Shown: positions 23,121 through 33,942 of the stretch, in pieces
Layout of the letters: the number at the start of each line of letters is the position of its first letter
Numbering within the stretch: position 1 is the stretch's first letter
DNA from: Laetiporus sulphureus 93-53
Lineage: Eukaryota > Basidiomycota > Agaricomycetes > Polyporales > Laetiporaceae
Length of the DNA: 64,000 nucleotides
Assembly: GCF_001632365.1 (NCBI RefSeq)
Contig: NW_024468539.1
Coordinates: 343,581-407,580 of the forward strand
Direction: 5' to 3'
The notes under the pieces: generated by a model
The model's database searches: none
What the model was told of the DNA's origin: nothing
What the model saw: the letters and a program-made list of their open reading frames with translations, nothing else
Translations under genes and position numbers: made by a program

Positions 23121-24627
23121 ATGAATATTTACTCAAGACGTACCAAATTCAAGCTTGAAGGGTTCGCGGGCAGCAGTCAAGAAGGACAGATGTCTCTGAC
23201 ACACCTCGACCCTGATACCCTCCAGATCATTGCCGACAACCTCTCAGTCAAGGATGCACTCTCTCTGTCTGTCGCATGCAGTCCATGAGGGACGCCGGAT
23301 TGCGATCTGCACTCAGAGATTACAATCCTGAAACGTTTACACTGCGCAAATTCGTTGCGTTCTGCGACTTCATCTTCGCCGATCCTGCGAGATTGGCCTA
23401 CATTCGCTCCGCGAAATTACCGAAACCTGAAGACCCACTTCTATCGCATTACGGAAACTCTGCTGCGGTTACCATGTGGGCAGAATGTTTGGCTCGTCTT
23501 CTCAGCGGCGCCCCCTGCTTTGCGATCGCTATCAGTGCACAGCTTGGACATGATGATTTTTAAACATCCTCCCCTTGCTCTTGACCTCCATAATTCCTCC
23601 GCTCTACAGCATGTTGAGCTGGTACAGTCATCCACAAAGTTGCTTCGACACATATCTAACAACCTGCGTACGTTGCGTCTGGTTGACATCGACGAGAGCA
23701 GGGAGGGCCTTCATTCACTGCTTTCTGTCATTTCATCACTCCCTCATCTCCATACCCTTGAATTTCGCTCTGTCACTCTATCAGATGATATGCGAGACGA
23801 CATCCCAATCGACGATTCCCCCATGTCCTTGACCGTAAAACACCTCATCCTCTCCTCGTGCCATTTTTGAGTTGTATCTCTAGTTCATGCATTCCCTGAA
23901 GTGAGGGTAGCCGAGATCTATCAGATGTGCGATCTTCATCTGCAATTTTGCACGAACCTCTCCGTGCCGTGCCGATATACGTCTCAATGGAACCGTCTTA
24001 AGACGATGCACACCGACCACTGGTTCGGTGACCTCTGTAGCCACGTCGTGGGGCCTATTTGCCATCTCATACTTTCCATCCCGCGGTGCTTGGACCGGTC
24101 CATGTCAAAGGTGGTGGCAGAAGTCACAATGCCCAAGAATCAATACAGAAGACTTTTCAATCTCTCCGTAGAATGCCGTCCTCCTCGGCGTACTGATTGG
24201 GTCATCGAGAAACGGATGGTAAGCAGATGTGGTTCTAAAGGAATCCTCCCTCCGTCTCATGCTGTCCGTCTTTCTTTGATGCATCAGATGTCGGCGCTGC
24301 GGACATTTCTACCTCTACAGCTTGAGAGGCTCGAGCTACACTATAAGATAGCTGGTGAGGGAGTCCGTTACAGGAAACCATCACAATGGTCGAGCGTTCC
24401 GAAGAAGTATCTCCGTGCAATTCTCAAAGCTGCCGCGTCGCTCCCGACACTGACCTATCTGGGTGTGCGGCAGAGTGCCTCCAATTCTCAGAAAGCTTCC
24501 GGGGAGGATGTGGATGGTCCCTACAAGCAGACTTGGTGGAGACTTGAGGAACAGGACGGAAGGCGGAAGGCATGCCTGGTACCGACGGAAGAATGAAGTT
24601 GCTCGTTGATGAATGGAGTAGCGCTTA
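23121..24627 (+). pseudogene. F-box pseudogene, second copy of the tandem pair
   Basis: It aligns to 21048-22556 from ATG to the old stop. Lesions seen: a one-base loss at about 23277-23285 (CAGTCCATGAGG against TGGTCCCTGAGG) changes frame inside the F-box; one extra C at about 23510 (GCGCCCCCTGC) restores it; an in-frame TGA follows CHF at about 23868; and a one-base loss near 24595 creates an early stop after LVPTEE. The remaining segments are well conserved, so the decay is recent. Confidence 0.9.
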
Positions 24628-26525
24628 AATATCAGGTATCTGATGGGTGAAGGTGCGCCATCGCCAGCAAATGGCTGCTTTGCTTAGTTTTTAACATCTC
24701 TGGGATACATTTGGATTGAACTTTGTCTCCTGGGCAGTTCGTGATACTCGGCACGTTGTTCGCAGTTATGTCTGTTGTGACGGCGTGTTTGACTTCTTCA
24801 CTGCGTGAATATACACGAACATACTGAACGCATTCTCCAAGAGGACGCAGCAGTCCAATGTGGAGACGAACCTTGACGTGCATATGCATGGGAGGAATAG
24901 TGGCGATCGCTAATTCGCTAAAGCAGTGTGAGGCACAGGACTCCACGGCTGGCGCTGACTCCACAGAGGTCTCGTGTCTTCCGCATCGTCGTCCCGTTTG
25001 TCCTCGCATGACCACATCATGTCGTGAAACGGTGGTGTCAAGGTAACGGCAGGCCAATAAACAACTTCAAGAGTTGTTCACGATATCCGTTAGGTAACAT
25101 GCACCGCAGCACCTGAGAGTAGTAGCACCATCTCCGAGCTCGCGTCCTTGCCGAATACACCATCTTTCATTTGTGTACTATCGGTTTGCCCCCTGCTATC
25201 CCTTTGCAGGAGCTCACCAACCGTGGATGCATCAACTCCGGACTCGCCATCCAGTCTGATGGCCCATGGGTAGTATACGCATTTTCTTCGCGAATCCGTC
25301 GACGTTGTGGCGGTCCAACAGAGCATTGCGCGAGCCTTGCACCCTCAATACAGAGAAATATTTGACGGATCAGATGAAGCAGTCAGAACAGCGGAAGAGC
25401 ATTGACGACAACATTCGTGGAGCTGAAAACATGGATAACAGATCTATGGAGTACGATTAGAACTGTCGATGGGTATTTTAGGAAAAAGGAATAGAAATGG
25501 TTGAATCGAGCGTTCATGTAGCCTTGCCTGGCTTTCGTTGACAACATTCATGGAGCTGGAAGCATGGATAACGGACCTATGGAGTACGACTAGGATTGTC
25601 AATGGAGAGTTTAGGAAAGGGGAGTAGAAATGGTTGAACTGAGCGTTCATGTAGCCGTGCCTGGCCTTCATTGATATGTGAGAATAAACGAAAGCAAACT
25701 ATGTGTCTTATCAACCGTGTGTCACACGATAGGAACTCGCTCACCAACTCCTCTCTAACATTCGGCTCGATCATGCAATCCAGCTCGCACCACATATATT
25801 CTCCAACCAAGGTGTATGTACCTGAAGTATCCACTTCAGCACCACATGCGACATATCAGACCAGAACGCCACTCACATTGACTCAAGGAAGATTCAGCAA
25901 CCTATCGCTCATCAATAGGTGCAAGCCCAGTCACGTCCGTGCCGCAATTACCTTTTTCGCCCAAAGTCAAACTACCCTCGATCGCTCGATAACGCAAGGC
26001 ATCCACCCTGGTTTTGGGTTCTCTAAGGAACATTTCACGACTGATCTTCCGGCCATCGGAAGCCAAAGCTACTTCGAGGCCCGTAGGCACGATTCTGCAC
26101 AACACAGAGCGCCAATCCACCGCCAATCAAGCATGCCGAGCTCGCTCGCACACAAACGGGAAAGATCGCGGGAGTTGGACGGACCATGATTGGTTGTGAT
26201 GTGAATGATTGAAGGCTCTTGGCGGCGTCGAGTACCCCCTGTAGATCTATGATACCCGCGTGAGAGTACAAGCATACCATATTATTGGAGTTCATCGATA
26301 CAAGAGCTAGGTATACATAGCACGCGAGGTAACGCCTATCAGTTGGTATACCGCCACATGAGCAAGGTAACCATAGTTCTTTCGTTAGCGCCTCCATCCC
26401 GGCTGTTCTGCCAGTCTGTCCGCTCCCACTCACGTGTGTTACATGCGGTATCCTCCGGATACCATATCCGCTGGACGGGTTTTTCTCGATCCATCCTGCC
26501 TTGCACTCGACGCACTCATCAACGT
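24628..26525. other. Intergenic region, about 1.9 kb
   Basis: It starts with the duplicated F-box 3' flank, then unassigned sequence, the tandem repeat at 25402-25670, and the 3' side of the PSD gene. The frames at 25671-26189 and 26035-26571 have no family features or splice logic and are not called. Confidence 0.4.
25402..25670. repeat. Tandem duplication, two units of about 135 bp
   Basis: Unit 1 (25402-25537) and unit 2 (25538-25670) share TTGAC...ACATTC, GGAGCTG, ATGGATAAC, CTATGGAGTACGA and GAGCGTTCATGTAGCC in the same order, with scattered substitutions and a 3-base indel. No coding role seen. Confidence 0.85.
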
Positions 26526-28326
26526 TCACTGCACCGTCCTGCCGACGCTCTCCCCGACCTACCCATCCCACACCGTCAACTTAGTTCTCCCTACACGCCC
26601 AAAGCAACCACATACCTTGATGTATGCCTCGACAGGCACCGCGCTAAAGTGCTGCAGGTCCTGATCGAACTCAATCAAGCCAGGCGGGAAGAGCACGACC
26701 ACTGTGCTGCCCCCGTATGCGAAGTAGCCTAGCTCGTCACCGCGGGAGACGGATCCGCCCTGTGGGGGACAGGTGAAGCGGATGGAGCCTACCTGGGGAG
26801 GAGAGTCAATAGGCAGATTGATGGGGGATAGGGAAACAGAGAAGCACAAGTAGACGAGCAGGATTGGGAGGAACGGAGAGCGGGAGAGAAGAGATGTCCA
26901 CACACCAACATCGCACCAATCGCAACAAACGCGACCGGCTTCCCGCTCGCAGCATGTGTCATATGCAGCACCGCACGATGGTTCGCAGTGAACACATCAA
27001 ATCCCGGCTCGTTCACCGCTTGGGGGTTCACTGAAGTATCCTGTTAATCTCACACCTGTAAGTGAGGCAGACCAGGCACGCACCAGTGTAGTATTCTCCT
27101 TTGATCTCACGCGCATCTCCGATGGTCCCGTCGATCGGACTGTGGAACCGGTGGTAATCTGCCGGCGCGAGCCTGCACGAGCATGTCGCGCATGTCAGCC
27201 ACGCATAACAGCATGAAAGAGAACTCAACGCACCGGAAGCTCGCGAGGCTGCCACCCTCGAATGCGCGCGCCTCCTCCGACTCGGGCGGCACGCCGAGTA
27301 GGTGTGGAACCGTAAAGTGTGTGCCTTTGATCCTGCAACAAACGATCAGTATTGTGCAATCAGAAAACAGAGTGAGTTAGAAAGAGTCCGGAGGCAAGGG
27401 GAAACGAGAGGAGGCGGAGGGGCAGGCGACTCACCAGAACTTACGCGCGAGGTCTATGGTCGGGTAGACAACGAGTCTGGAGTCGGCGGCTGAGCACACC
27501 GCGCCAGGCACGTCGGCATTCTGCACCGGACGAGCGCCGGGCTTCAGTCGACTGTGCAAGCGAGAAACCATTCAGAATGGGTGCACACGCGAAAGAGATG
27601 CGGCGCACCGGTGAAAAAAGTCGTTAAAGCAGGAGTACCTGCTTACATCAGGCTGGAGGAGTTCGTCGGTGCTGATGGAGTAAGTGGCGATGAAGGAAGG
27701 AATGGACTTGACGGACTCGGGTGAGTCGTAGATCTTGCCTTGCTGTGTGGGATGGTCAGCAGGAGAGCGAAAGTGAAGGCAGAGCGGGGAGGGGGGGAGG
27801 AGTGTAAGAGCATCGGTAGGTGTGTTATGAGGTTCTGGAAGAACGTCACAAACCACCTGCCAATATGCATACACGGCCGCCGCGCCAGCGTCTAGAAGAG
27901 ACACGAGAAGCATGCACATACCCGAATGGACAGCTCCTCGAGGACCGACTCGATATCCCGGCTCTGCAGCAGCTTCTTCTGCTCACCGCCATAGAACAGC
28001 AGATGCATGCCCAGACGCGGGTAGATGGGCATGCTCTCGAAAAAGCGCGTGCCGTTCTTCCTGTCTATCACGAAATTGCCGACATGGTGCTCGGACGCGA
28101 ACTTCTCGATGCCGGGAATGAGCTTGTGCACGAGTGGGTTGTCCTGTATCTTGTGCATTTCTGCATGGATGCCGTAGCGAACGTCGGCGTGCTCAACAGA
28201 GTGCTCGACGAGCGCTCTGAGTGCGCTGGTCACTGAGCCAGCATCCTGGGAGTGTGCGGGGAGGTTGGTAGCGGTGATCGTCTGGATGGGCCGGGTGTTG
28301 GCCTCTGACTCGGTCAGGGAGGTCAT
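26526..28326 (-). CDS. Phosphatidylserine decarboxylase-family pyruvoyl enzyme (PSD/PsiD-like)
   Basis: It starts [13 protein letters not shown] at 28326, with an N-terminal helical domain ([14 protein letters not shown]), then FNDFFHR, the [19 protein letters not shown] segment with the conserved His, HRAVLHMTH, and the self-cleavage site read across an intron as AML-VGSI. The C-terminus follows: [18 protein letters not shown], then across a last intron [10 protein letters not shown] and stop at 26526-26528. The cleavage motif is VGSI where mitochondrial PSDs have LGST; the Gly-Ser needed for pyruvoyl formation is kept. This soluble fungal branch includes true PSDs and amino-acid decarboxylases, so the substrate may be phosphatidylserine or an amino acid. 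No transit peptide or membrane helix is seen. Confidence 0.85.
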
Positions 28327-29364
28327 CGTCTGCGGGGGTTGTGCAATGGAGGAGAGAAAGGGAAGGAGAGATGCGATAGCGATGGCGAGAGGGTATAAAT
28401 AGCGCAGACAGCGTCCTAACCCTATTCTATGCTCCGGCTCTGGCGCTTGCTGCCGTCATCACCCCGTGTCATGCCGACTCTCGCTGTGTATATAGTCCGG
28501 CACTGTCAAAGAATGAAAACTCGTTCACGGCTCACTCAATGTTGCGCTGGCCTAATCGTCGACTTTTGAGACCGTGATCTAGGTCGATGATAGTGTCGTC
28601 GTTGCGGCTTCCATGTACTCGAGATTTAACCAGATGAAGTTGAAAGGACTTCAAATGCAAGGGGACGAATTCGACATGAGCGCGCCTAGCACAAAACTCG
28701 AGCACGTGTACAAACGTCGACCCCGTTCTGAATATGCAGTAAAAGTTGAAGCAAGGAAGTTGAGGCTCCTTCCAGGATGGAGGGAGCCTTATATGCAAGG
28801 CAGTGACAGGGAAGACTGATAGATAAAAACAAATATGACCAAACTTATAACGCAAGGAAAGAACTGAGGAAGGAAGAAGGGAGGTGCGACGATCGAGATA
28901 TCGAAGACCGCGGCGTTCACTACGGTAACGATGGAACAAATAAGGAAAGACACCTGCTAAAATTGGTGGCAGCAGTCCTCATCTCCCATGTATCCAATAG
29001 AAATGCACTTGGCAATGTTGACGCAGAATCGTATGAATCTGGCGCTGCACGGGAAAGCACTCGGTCAGCTCGGAAGACCACATTGACAGGTCGCATTCTG
29101 CCGTCCTCAGACACCGCAATCGTCAGCGCAGAGCCTCTTCAGCCTCGTCTAGACGTGACCGAACATACGTCAACGGGAACGTGCAAAATGGCAAGCACTA
29201 ACGCTTGATTATAATGCTCCTGCACGACAACAAGCTATGTACAACCAGCCACAGACAAAACTCTGTAGCCACCGGTACCCTCAGCACCGACTACCACCAT
29301 ATCGCCTACCCAGTGTCCATCGCACCCATTCAGATCCCGACCACTGCACATCAATCTGCGATAG
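28327..29364. other. Intergenic region, about 1 kb
   Basis: The PSD promoter lies on the left; TATAAATAG-type sequence near 28394 and TATATAG near 28488 are possible elements. Frames at 28532-28939 and 28963-29208 have no supporting features. Confidence 0.4.
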
Positions 29365-29627
29365 TCAAACATGGTGAGGAAATGTAAACGTAGGCTCAGG
29401 CGGGACGTCGATAGTAATGGTGACGTCGGTGGTCACAGTGGTGTAAGACGTTAACGTGCGCGTGCGCGTCTCCTGAATCGGGGTCTCAGGCTGTCCTATG
29501 TATAAAATTCGTCAACTGTCTGAAGAAGGTAGGCGTTAGGAGGCTATCACTCACTGCCGAGCGCACCGACGTTGGCGCATACAGCCACGACGGCAATCGC
29601 GGACAACAACTTTATGATCGAGTACAT
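29365..29627 (-). CDS. Small secreted Thr-rich protein
   Basis: Exon 1 starts at ATG 29627: MYSIIKLLSAIAVVAVCANV, a clear signal peptide with a GALG-type end. A GTGAGT...ACATAG intron joins QPETPIQETRTRT, LTSYTTVTTDVTITID and PPEPTFTF, ending HHV at stop 29365-29367. The mature part is about 45 residues, Thr/Val-rich and without Cys. A TATATAAAG box lies about 95-105 bp upstream. The alternating Thr/Val stretch resembles that of the secreted protein at 30936-31340, which suggests a small local family. Function unknown; a cell-wall or extracellular peptide is plausible. Confidence 0.6.
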
Positions 29628-29721
29628 CGCGCAAGGATATGAGGATGGTCTAGAGGTAGGAGTGAATAGTCGAACAGACTTGGACGTGTGCTTGGAGTTG
29701 ATATGCTCTGCAGGGTGCTTG

Positions 29722-29730
29722 CTTTATATA
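29722..29730 (-). promoter_or_regulatory. TATA box of the small secreted gene at 29365-29627
   Basis: TATATAAAG on the minus strand, about 95-103 bp upstream of the ATG at 29627. Confidence 0.6.
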
Positions 29731-30829
29731 CGCGGCCGCTGTCGATAGCAACGAAATGGACTTCATTGTTTAGTCCTTCGCACAGCTGAGATCGTCCACC
29801 GGGGGAATGACATGCATTCACCGGACGCCTCAGCCATGCGTCCTTGACATTGCAGATTGGTCCGACCGCATGGTTTTGCCAAACGCGGCACGATGCCGAC
29901 TTCCGGTCAGAATCCAAATCACCTTCTGTGGCCCACCAACCCTTCACTTACACCACGGAGCATCATACCAGTGTTCTCTTCGAAGACTTGCACACCTGAT
30001 ACAAGGTATCCTTCTCCGGTGTTGCACATGACATTGATTCCCGGTGACTTGCAGAGGTAAGCATAATGCCCGGAGAGTCGACGACAGATCACCAACTTGC
30101 GCCGGTCACTAAACGCCACAGCGCATTGCGGTCCGACGACCCCTTGGGGTATATTCGTTGTTGCCGCTGCTACAACCGTGTGGCCATTCGAGGAATCCCT
30201 ACGCAGGAATCCGCCAGATTGCCGGGATGACCGGATACGAAGAGGCAATTAGGATCGAGTAACTTAGCATCAGTGCTGACATCGTCCGGCGATCGATATC
30301 AAATTCGCAACGAACGGCAAATCCATGAAATTGGAATACAGGTGGCGGCAACCTGATAAATCACCAATTCACGCCAGAAATCGGTCCGGGGTATCAGACG
30401 GCAGGGATCGCACGCCATTGGCAGGTGCGCTGCTCCTGATGGGGGATGACCGGCGTTCATCGGTAATTCAGGAGGATCCGCCAACAGCCGCAATATCTCC
30501 ATATCGAGGTCCTTGTTACACGAGTTGCACTCGCCGCCGCTCTTTCGTCCAAAGACAAAGGGTGGTCACGACAAATGAGGAAGGAAACACCTGCATGTGC
30601 AACACCGTGCGATGAAATGGTTGCCTTCCTCGGCGAATATGGTGCAGAACGCCTGAGAGCCCCATGTGGACCGCGCGAATCTACATGTGCTCCGGAATTC
30701 TGAGGGCGAAACGATGAACATGCTATCCCCGGATAATGCATGGCACAACGGTGGCTGATCTGTATCTTGCATTCTCGAGCATCTGCACGACGAACACCGG
30801 AGCCTATACGGACAAGCATGACAGAGCGG

Positions 30830-30837
30830 TATATAAG
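30830..30837 (+). promoter_or_regulatory. TATA box of the small secreted gene at 30936-31340
   Basis: TATATAAG on the plus strand about 100 bp upstream of the ATG at 30936. Confidence 0.6.
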
Positions 30838-30935
30838 GAACACGATGAGGACGCAGAACGACATCGGAAGCTCACCGACGCTCGCACCCTTTTACACTCT
30901 CCAAGGACACACGAGACACACTCCCGCACACCACA

Positions 30936-31340
30936 ATGTTCATCAACACTCAATTCACCTCCCTCGCCGCACTGCTCCTACTACTGGCATCCTCACTGGG
31001 CGCCCAAGGCGGTAAGCCACTTTCACCGTCGGCCGCATAGATCTAGTCCTCACGCGGCACGCTTTCCTCAGCTGCGCTCGAAAAGCGCTATCCCATCTCG
31101 GTCACGTGGACTACAACCACAACCACCGACACCGTCGTCGTCACCGACTACATTTTCGTCAAGAAAACCATCACGCCGTCCGTGTGGCACAGCACCAGCA
31201 GCAGCGTGCCGACGACGAGCTCCGGAACAGACACGAGCAGCGCGGCGTCGAACACCGGGGTGAGCTCGAACACTGGGACTGGGAGCGTTACGGGGTCTGC
31301 AGCCAGCAGCACGGCCACCGTGACAAGCACAAATGCTTGA
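30936..31340 (+). CDS. Small secreted Ser/Thr-rich protein with a Kex2-type site
   Basis: Exon 1: MFINTQFTSLAALLLLLASS, a strong signal peptide ending LGAQG. An intron (GTAAGC...CTCAG) joins to AALEKRYPISVTW; the Lys-Arg pair right after the signal is a likely Kex2-type processing site. The mature part has a run of Thr (TTTTTTDTVVVTDYIFV), then a Ser/Thr/Gly-rich tail (TSSSVPTTSSGTDTSSAAS), ending at TGA 31338-31340. It looks heavily O-glycosylated, with no GPI hydrophobic end and no Cys. The long frames that overlap it in other phases are shadows. Function unknown; cell-surface or matrix protein is likely. Confidence 0.7.
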
Positions 31341-31655
31341 GGTTCGCGATACATAGCGGCAAACGGTTGTTCGCGGTCGGAATCCCCGATTAGATCCAGA
31401 CATCCGTAGGTACTTGACAGCCTGGACAATGACAATTATGTTCGTGGGTTTGTCTACTGGCACCCGTTGTGAACCTTTCATGAAAAGCAGCAACGGAATC
31501 CGGCAAACAATCAACCTGCGGGACATCAGAGCAAGTTAAAGTGAATGTCAAGGCGAGATCTGACAAACGCTCACTTCGAATATAAAGTTGCGACAGCTGA
31601 TGCATGAGAGTGATGATCGCTTGCATTCAATCACTGACTTTTCGACCTCGCAAGC

Positions 31656-33240
31656 TCACAGTTCATCATGGCCAGCAGGTGGCTCGAGCGTCGGGCGCAG
31701 GATCGCGCCAGACACGCTCCTGAACCACGCCCTCTGATCCTTCGGCGATGCCCATTCAGCGGTATGCCCTGCACGCGAGCGCAGTTCGTAGTCAGCGTCG
31801 ATATGGAGCTTGAGCACGGCACAATAATCGGAGTAGAGATATGAAAAAATCCACGTATCCGATGATGAACAGTAACCACATGCCGCCTAGTGACGGTGAC
31901 GCAATGACGAGATGGAGTCGTCCGACGTGTGAGGTCAACGGATGACTCGGACGGTGGAGGCAAAATATGGATTATAGTAAGATAGGCAGGAGACGCACCT
32001 CCAAAGAATGTCTGGAAATGCAACCCCTGGACACGCATGTCTGGATATTCGGCGGTGCGCATGACGAGACCAGTGAGGCATAGCATGGACTTTCCGTCAA
32101 TGAATACTTGGATCTCGCCTGGATAGCATCGTGAGTTTGAGTGTCAGCTGCAGCTCATGCAAAGCAAAAACAATATGAAACAGAGACCCCCGGCCAAGAA
32201 TGTATCATTCGCGTTGGCTTCTCTCGCTCATCGTCACATTTGGTAGCTGAAAGCCTAGAGTATGACAGCGTACCATCTTCCTTGCCCACAGAATTCATCT
32301 TCACTCTTTGGACGACGGCGATCCACCGTCCCACATCGAGATGCCACGTTCCTCGCCCAACGGACGCGCCGTAATCCGCGTTGATCATAGAACGCGGCGG
32401 GGCAGCGAGAATGCTGGCAGTGTTGGGCGAATACGGTGGGAGGTATGCATATAGCTCACCGATTCCATCCGCTCTGAGATATGGGAGGGCGGCGATGTGA
32501 GTATAAGGCATACATGAAACGTGATTGGGAGTAATAGCAGGAACGATACGAACCTCCACATGAGACGCAGATCAAAGCATGTACATCGCTCTAAATCAGA
32601 CTTTCTTCCGCCAGTGCAGCCGTACGCAGCATCACCCGGACCTCCATCTGTTGATCGTGTAGTACATGGCCGTTCGGTAGTCAGCCTGCAAGGAAATTCA
32701 AATATGCTCACAGATTCCAGGCAGCTTTCCGCCACGGCCCCATTCCCATCCTTTCTCAAACATCACTTCGTATCCCATCATCACTTCCATCGGCCGTGCA
32801 TCCTGAGGGCTTTTTGGCACCTCTCTGAGCTGCCCAGCAAACCATTCAGGACCGCTCAGATAGAACCCAAAGCCGCCTGGCGGTGCCGCTTTGCTCGCTG
32901 GATTGATGCTGCCGTGTGGATAATTGGCCTCCCATGCTAATTCTTGATCGCGAACTGACTGCGAGCTTGGGACTTGAGAGAGTAGCAGCTGAGACTCCAA
33001 TGGAGAAATAGCCAAGCCACCCTGGTTAATACTCGACAAGTTGGAAAGCGGATTGACCAGATTATGGGTCGTACGCGGGGAAACCTTATGGGCGCCAAGA
33101 GCAGCGTCTGTGAGAGGAACGCGATGAATATTCGAGAGGATGTCAAAGGCAGACGGCAGGAAACTTGTGGAAGACGCAGTCGTGAAGCCGATTAAGATCC
33201 GTTTGGGATTTATGGGGAATAGCGCGTTGGAAACACACAT
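31656..33240 (-). CDS. Polysaccharide lyase family 14-like protein
   Basis: The first exon from ATG 33240 runs through a Ser/Leu-rich N-terminus to GGFGFYLSGP, MEVMMGYEVMFEKGWEWGRG, then GKLPGI. The MxxYEVxFxxGWxWxRGGKLPG block is the diagnostic start of the PL14-like beta-jellyroll in fungi. Further exons give GDAAYGCTGGRKSD, the GELYAYLPP segment, RGTWHLDVGRWIAVVQRVKMN, GEIQVFIDGK and VQGLHFQTFFGG. The last exon ends EPPAGHDEL at 31656-31658. Five or six short introns are visible. PL14 enzymes cleave uronic-acid polysaccharides such as alginate or glucuronan by beta-elimination. No clear signal peptide starts at this ATG, so an upstream exon may be missing. Confidence 0.75.
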
Positions 33241-33942
33241 GTATCGGATTTGTCGTATTGTTCTCTTGGATCATGAAAACGTGAGTACAAATTGGCTTCA
33301 CGAATCACGAGGCACTGACTTATGCGAGAGTCGAGGAGGAGGACAGCGGCGATGTTGCCGCTTTAGCTTTGCCGAGTAGAGCTATCAGTACATCACGATT
33401 CAATATTGTCGTGAAGAAAGGCCAAAGGCGCAGATTCTCAGCACAATTCAGTGTAGTAGGACAAACATCGGTGGGAGGGTTGCGACTTGAACAGAGTCGT
33501 CATGACCGCGGAGTTGAAATCATATGCTGAGATCGTATCGGCACAAACACTCGTTCAATATCAAACATTCAACAATATCACATCAAATTTTTCGCTGTCT
33601 ACACACATGAAGCAAAGGTTTGACCTGCATACACTTGCAGAGATCACAACAGGAATATACACCATGTACTACTATTCGTGCCCATACGCCCTTGCACGAC
33701 TTGAGCAGCTTTAATGCGCCATCAATATAGGTAACCAACACCTTAATCAAAGAAACGTAGAGAACAATCTAGATAACGAGATACAAAGGGGTCTAAGAAT
33801 AGAGAATCCATGTCAGACAGCTCTCACGGTACTCCGAGAGAAAAGACAGACCTCATCCAAGCCAGCAGAGTTGCGGAAACGCATACCCTACTTGCGCGTC
33901 TTCCGGCCTGGAGCGACGAAGAAGTCCTCTTCTTTCTTCTTT
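33241..33942. other. Intergenic spacer
   Basis: It lies upstream of the PL14 gene and downstream of the first helicase. Short frames only; no features recognised. Confidence 0.4.

Larger units (their letters stand above)
29628..30935. other. Intergenic region between the two small secreted genes
   Basis: The two genes are divergent. A minus-strand frame at 29919-30248 contains several Cys (ICRRLSGHYAYLCKS) and might be an exon of an unrecognised gene, but I find no start/intron chain that supports it. TATA boxes for both flanking genes lie at the two ends. Confidence 0.4.

Noticed and set aside
25671..26571. Overlapping frames of 170-180 codons on both strands
   Set aside because: Neither shows family motifs or a splice chain; mutual overlap suggests chance.
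31068..31526. Minus- and plus-strand frames over the small secreted gene
   Set aside because: They overlap the Ser/Thr-rich exon in other phases; the signal peptide plus intron model at 30936-31340 explains the sequence better.
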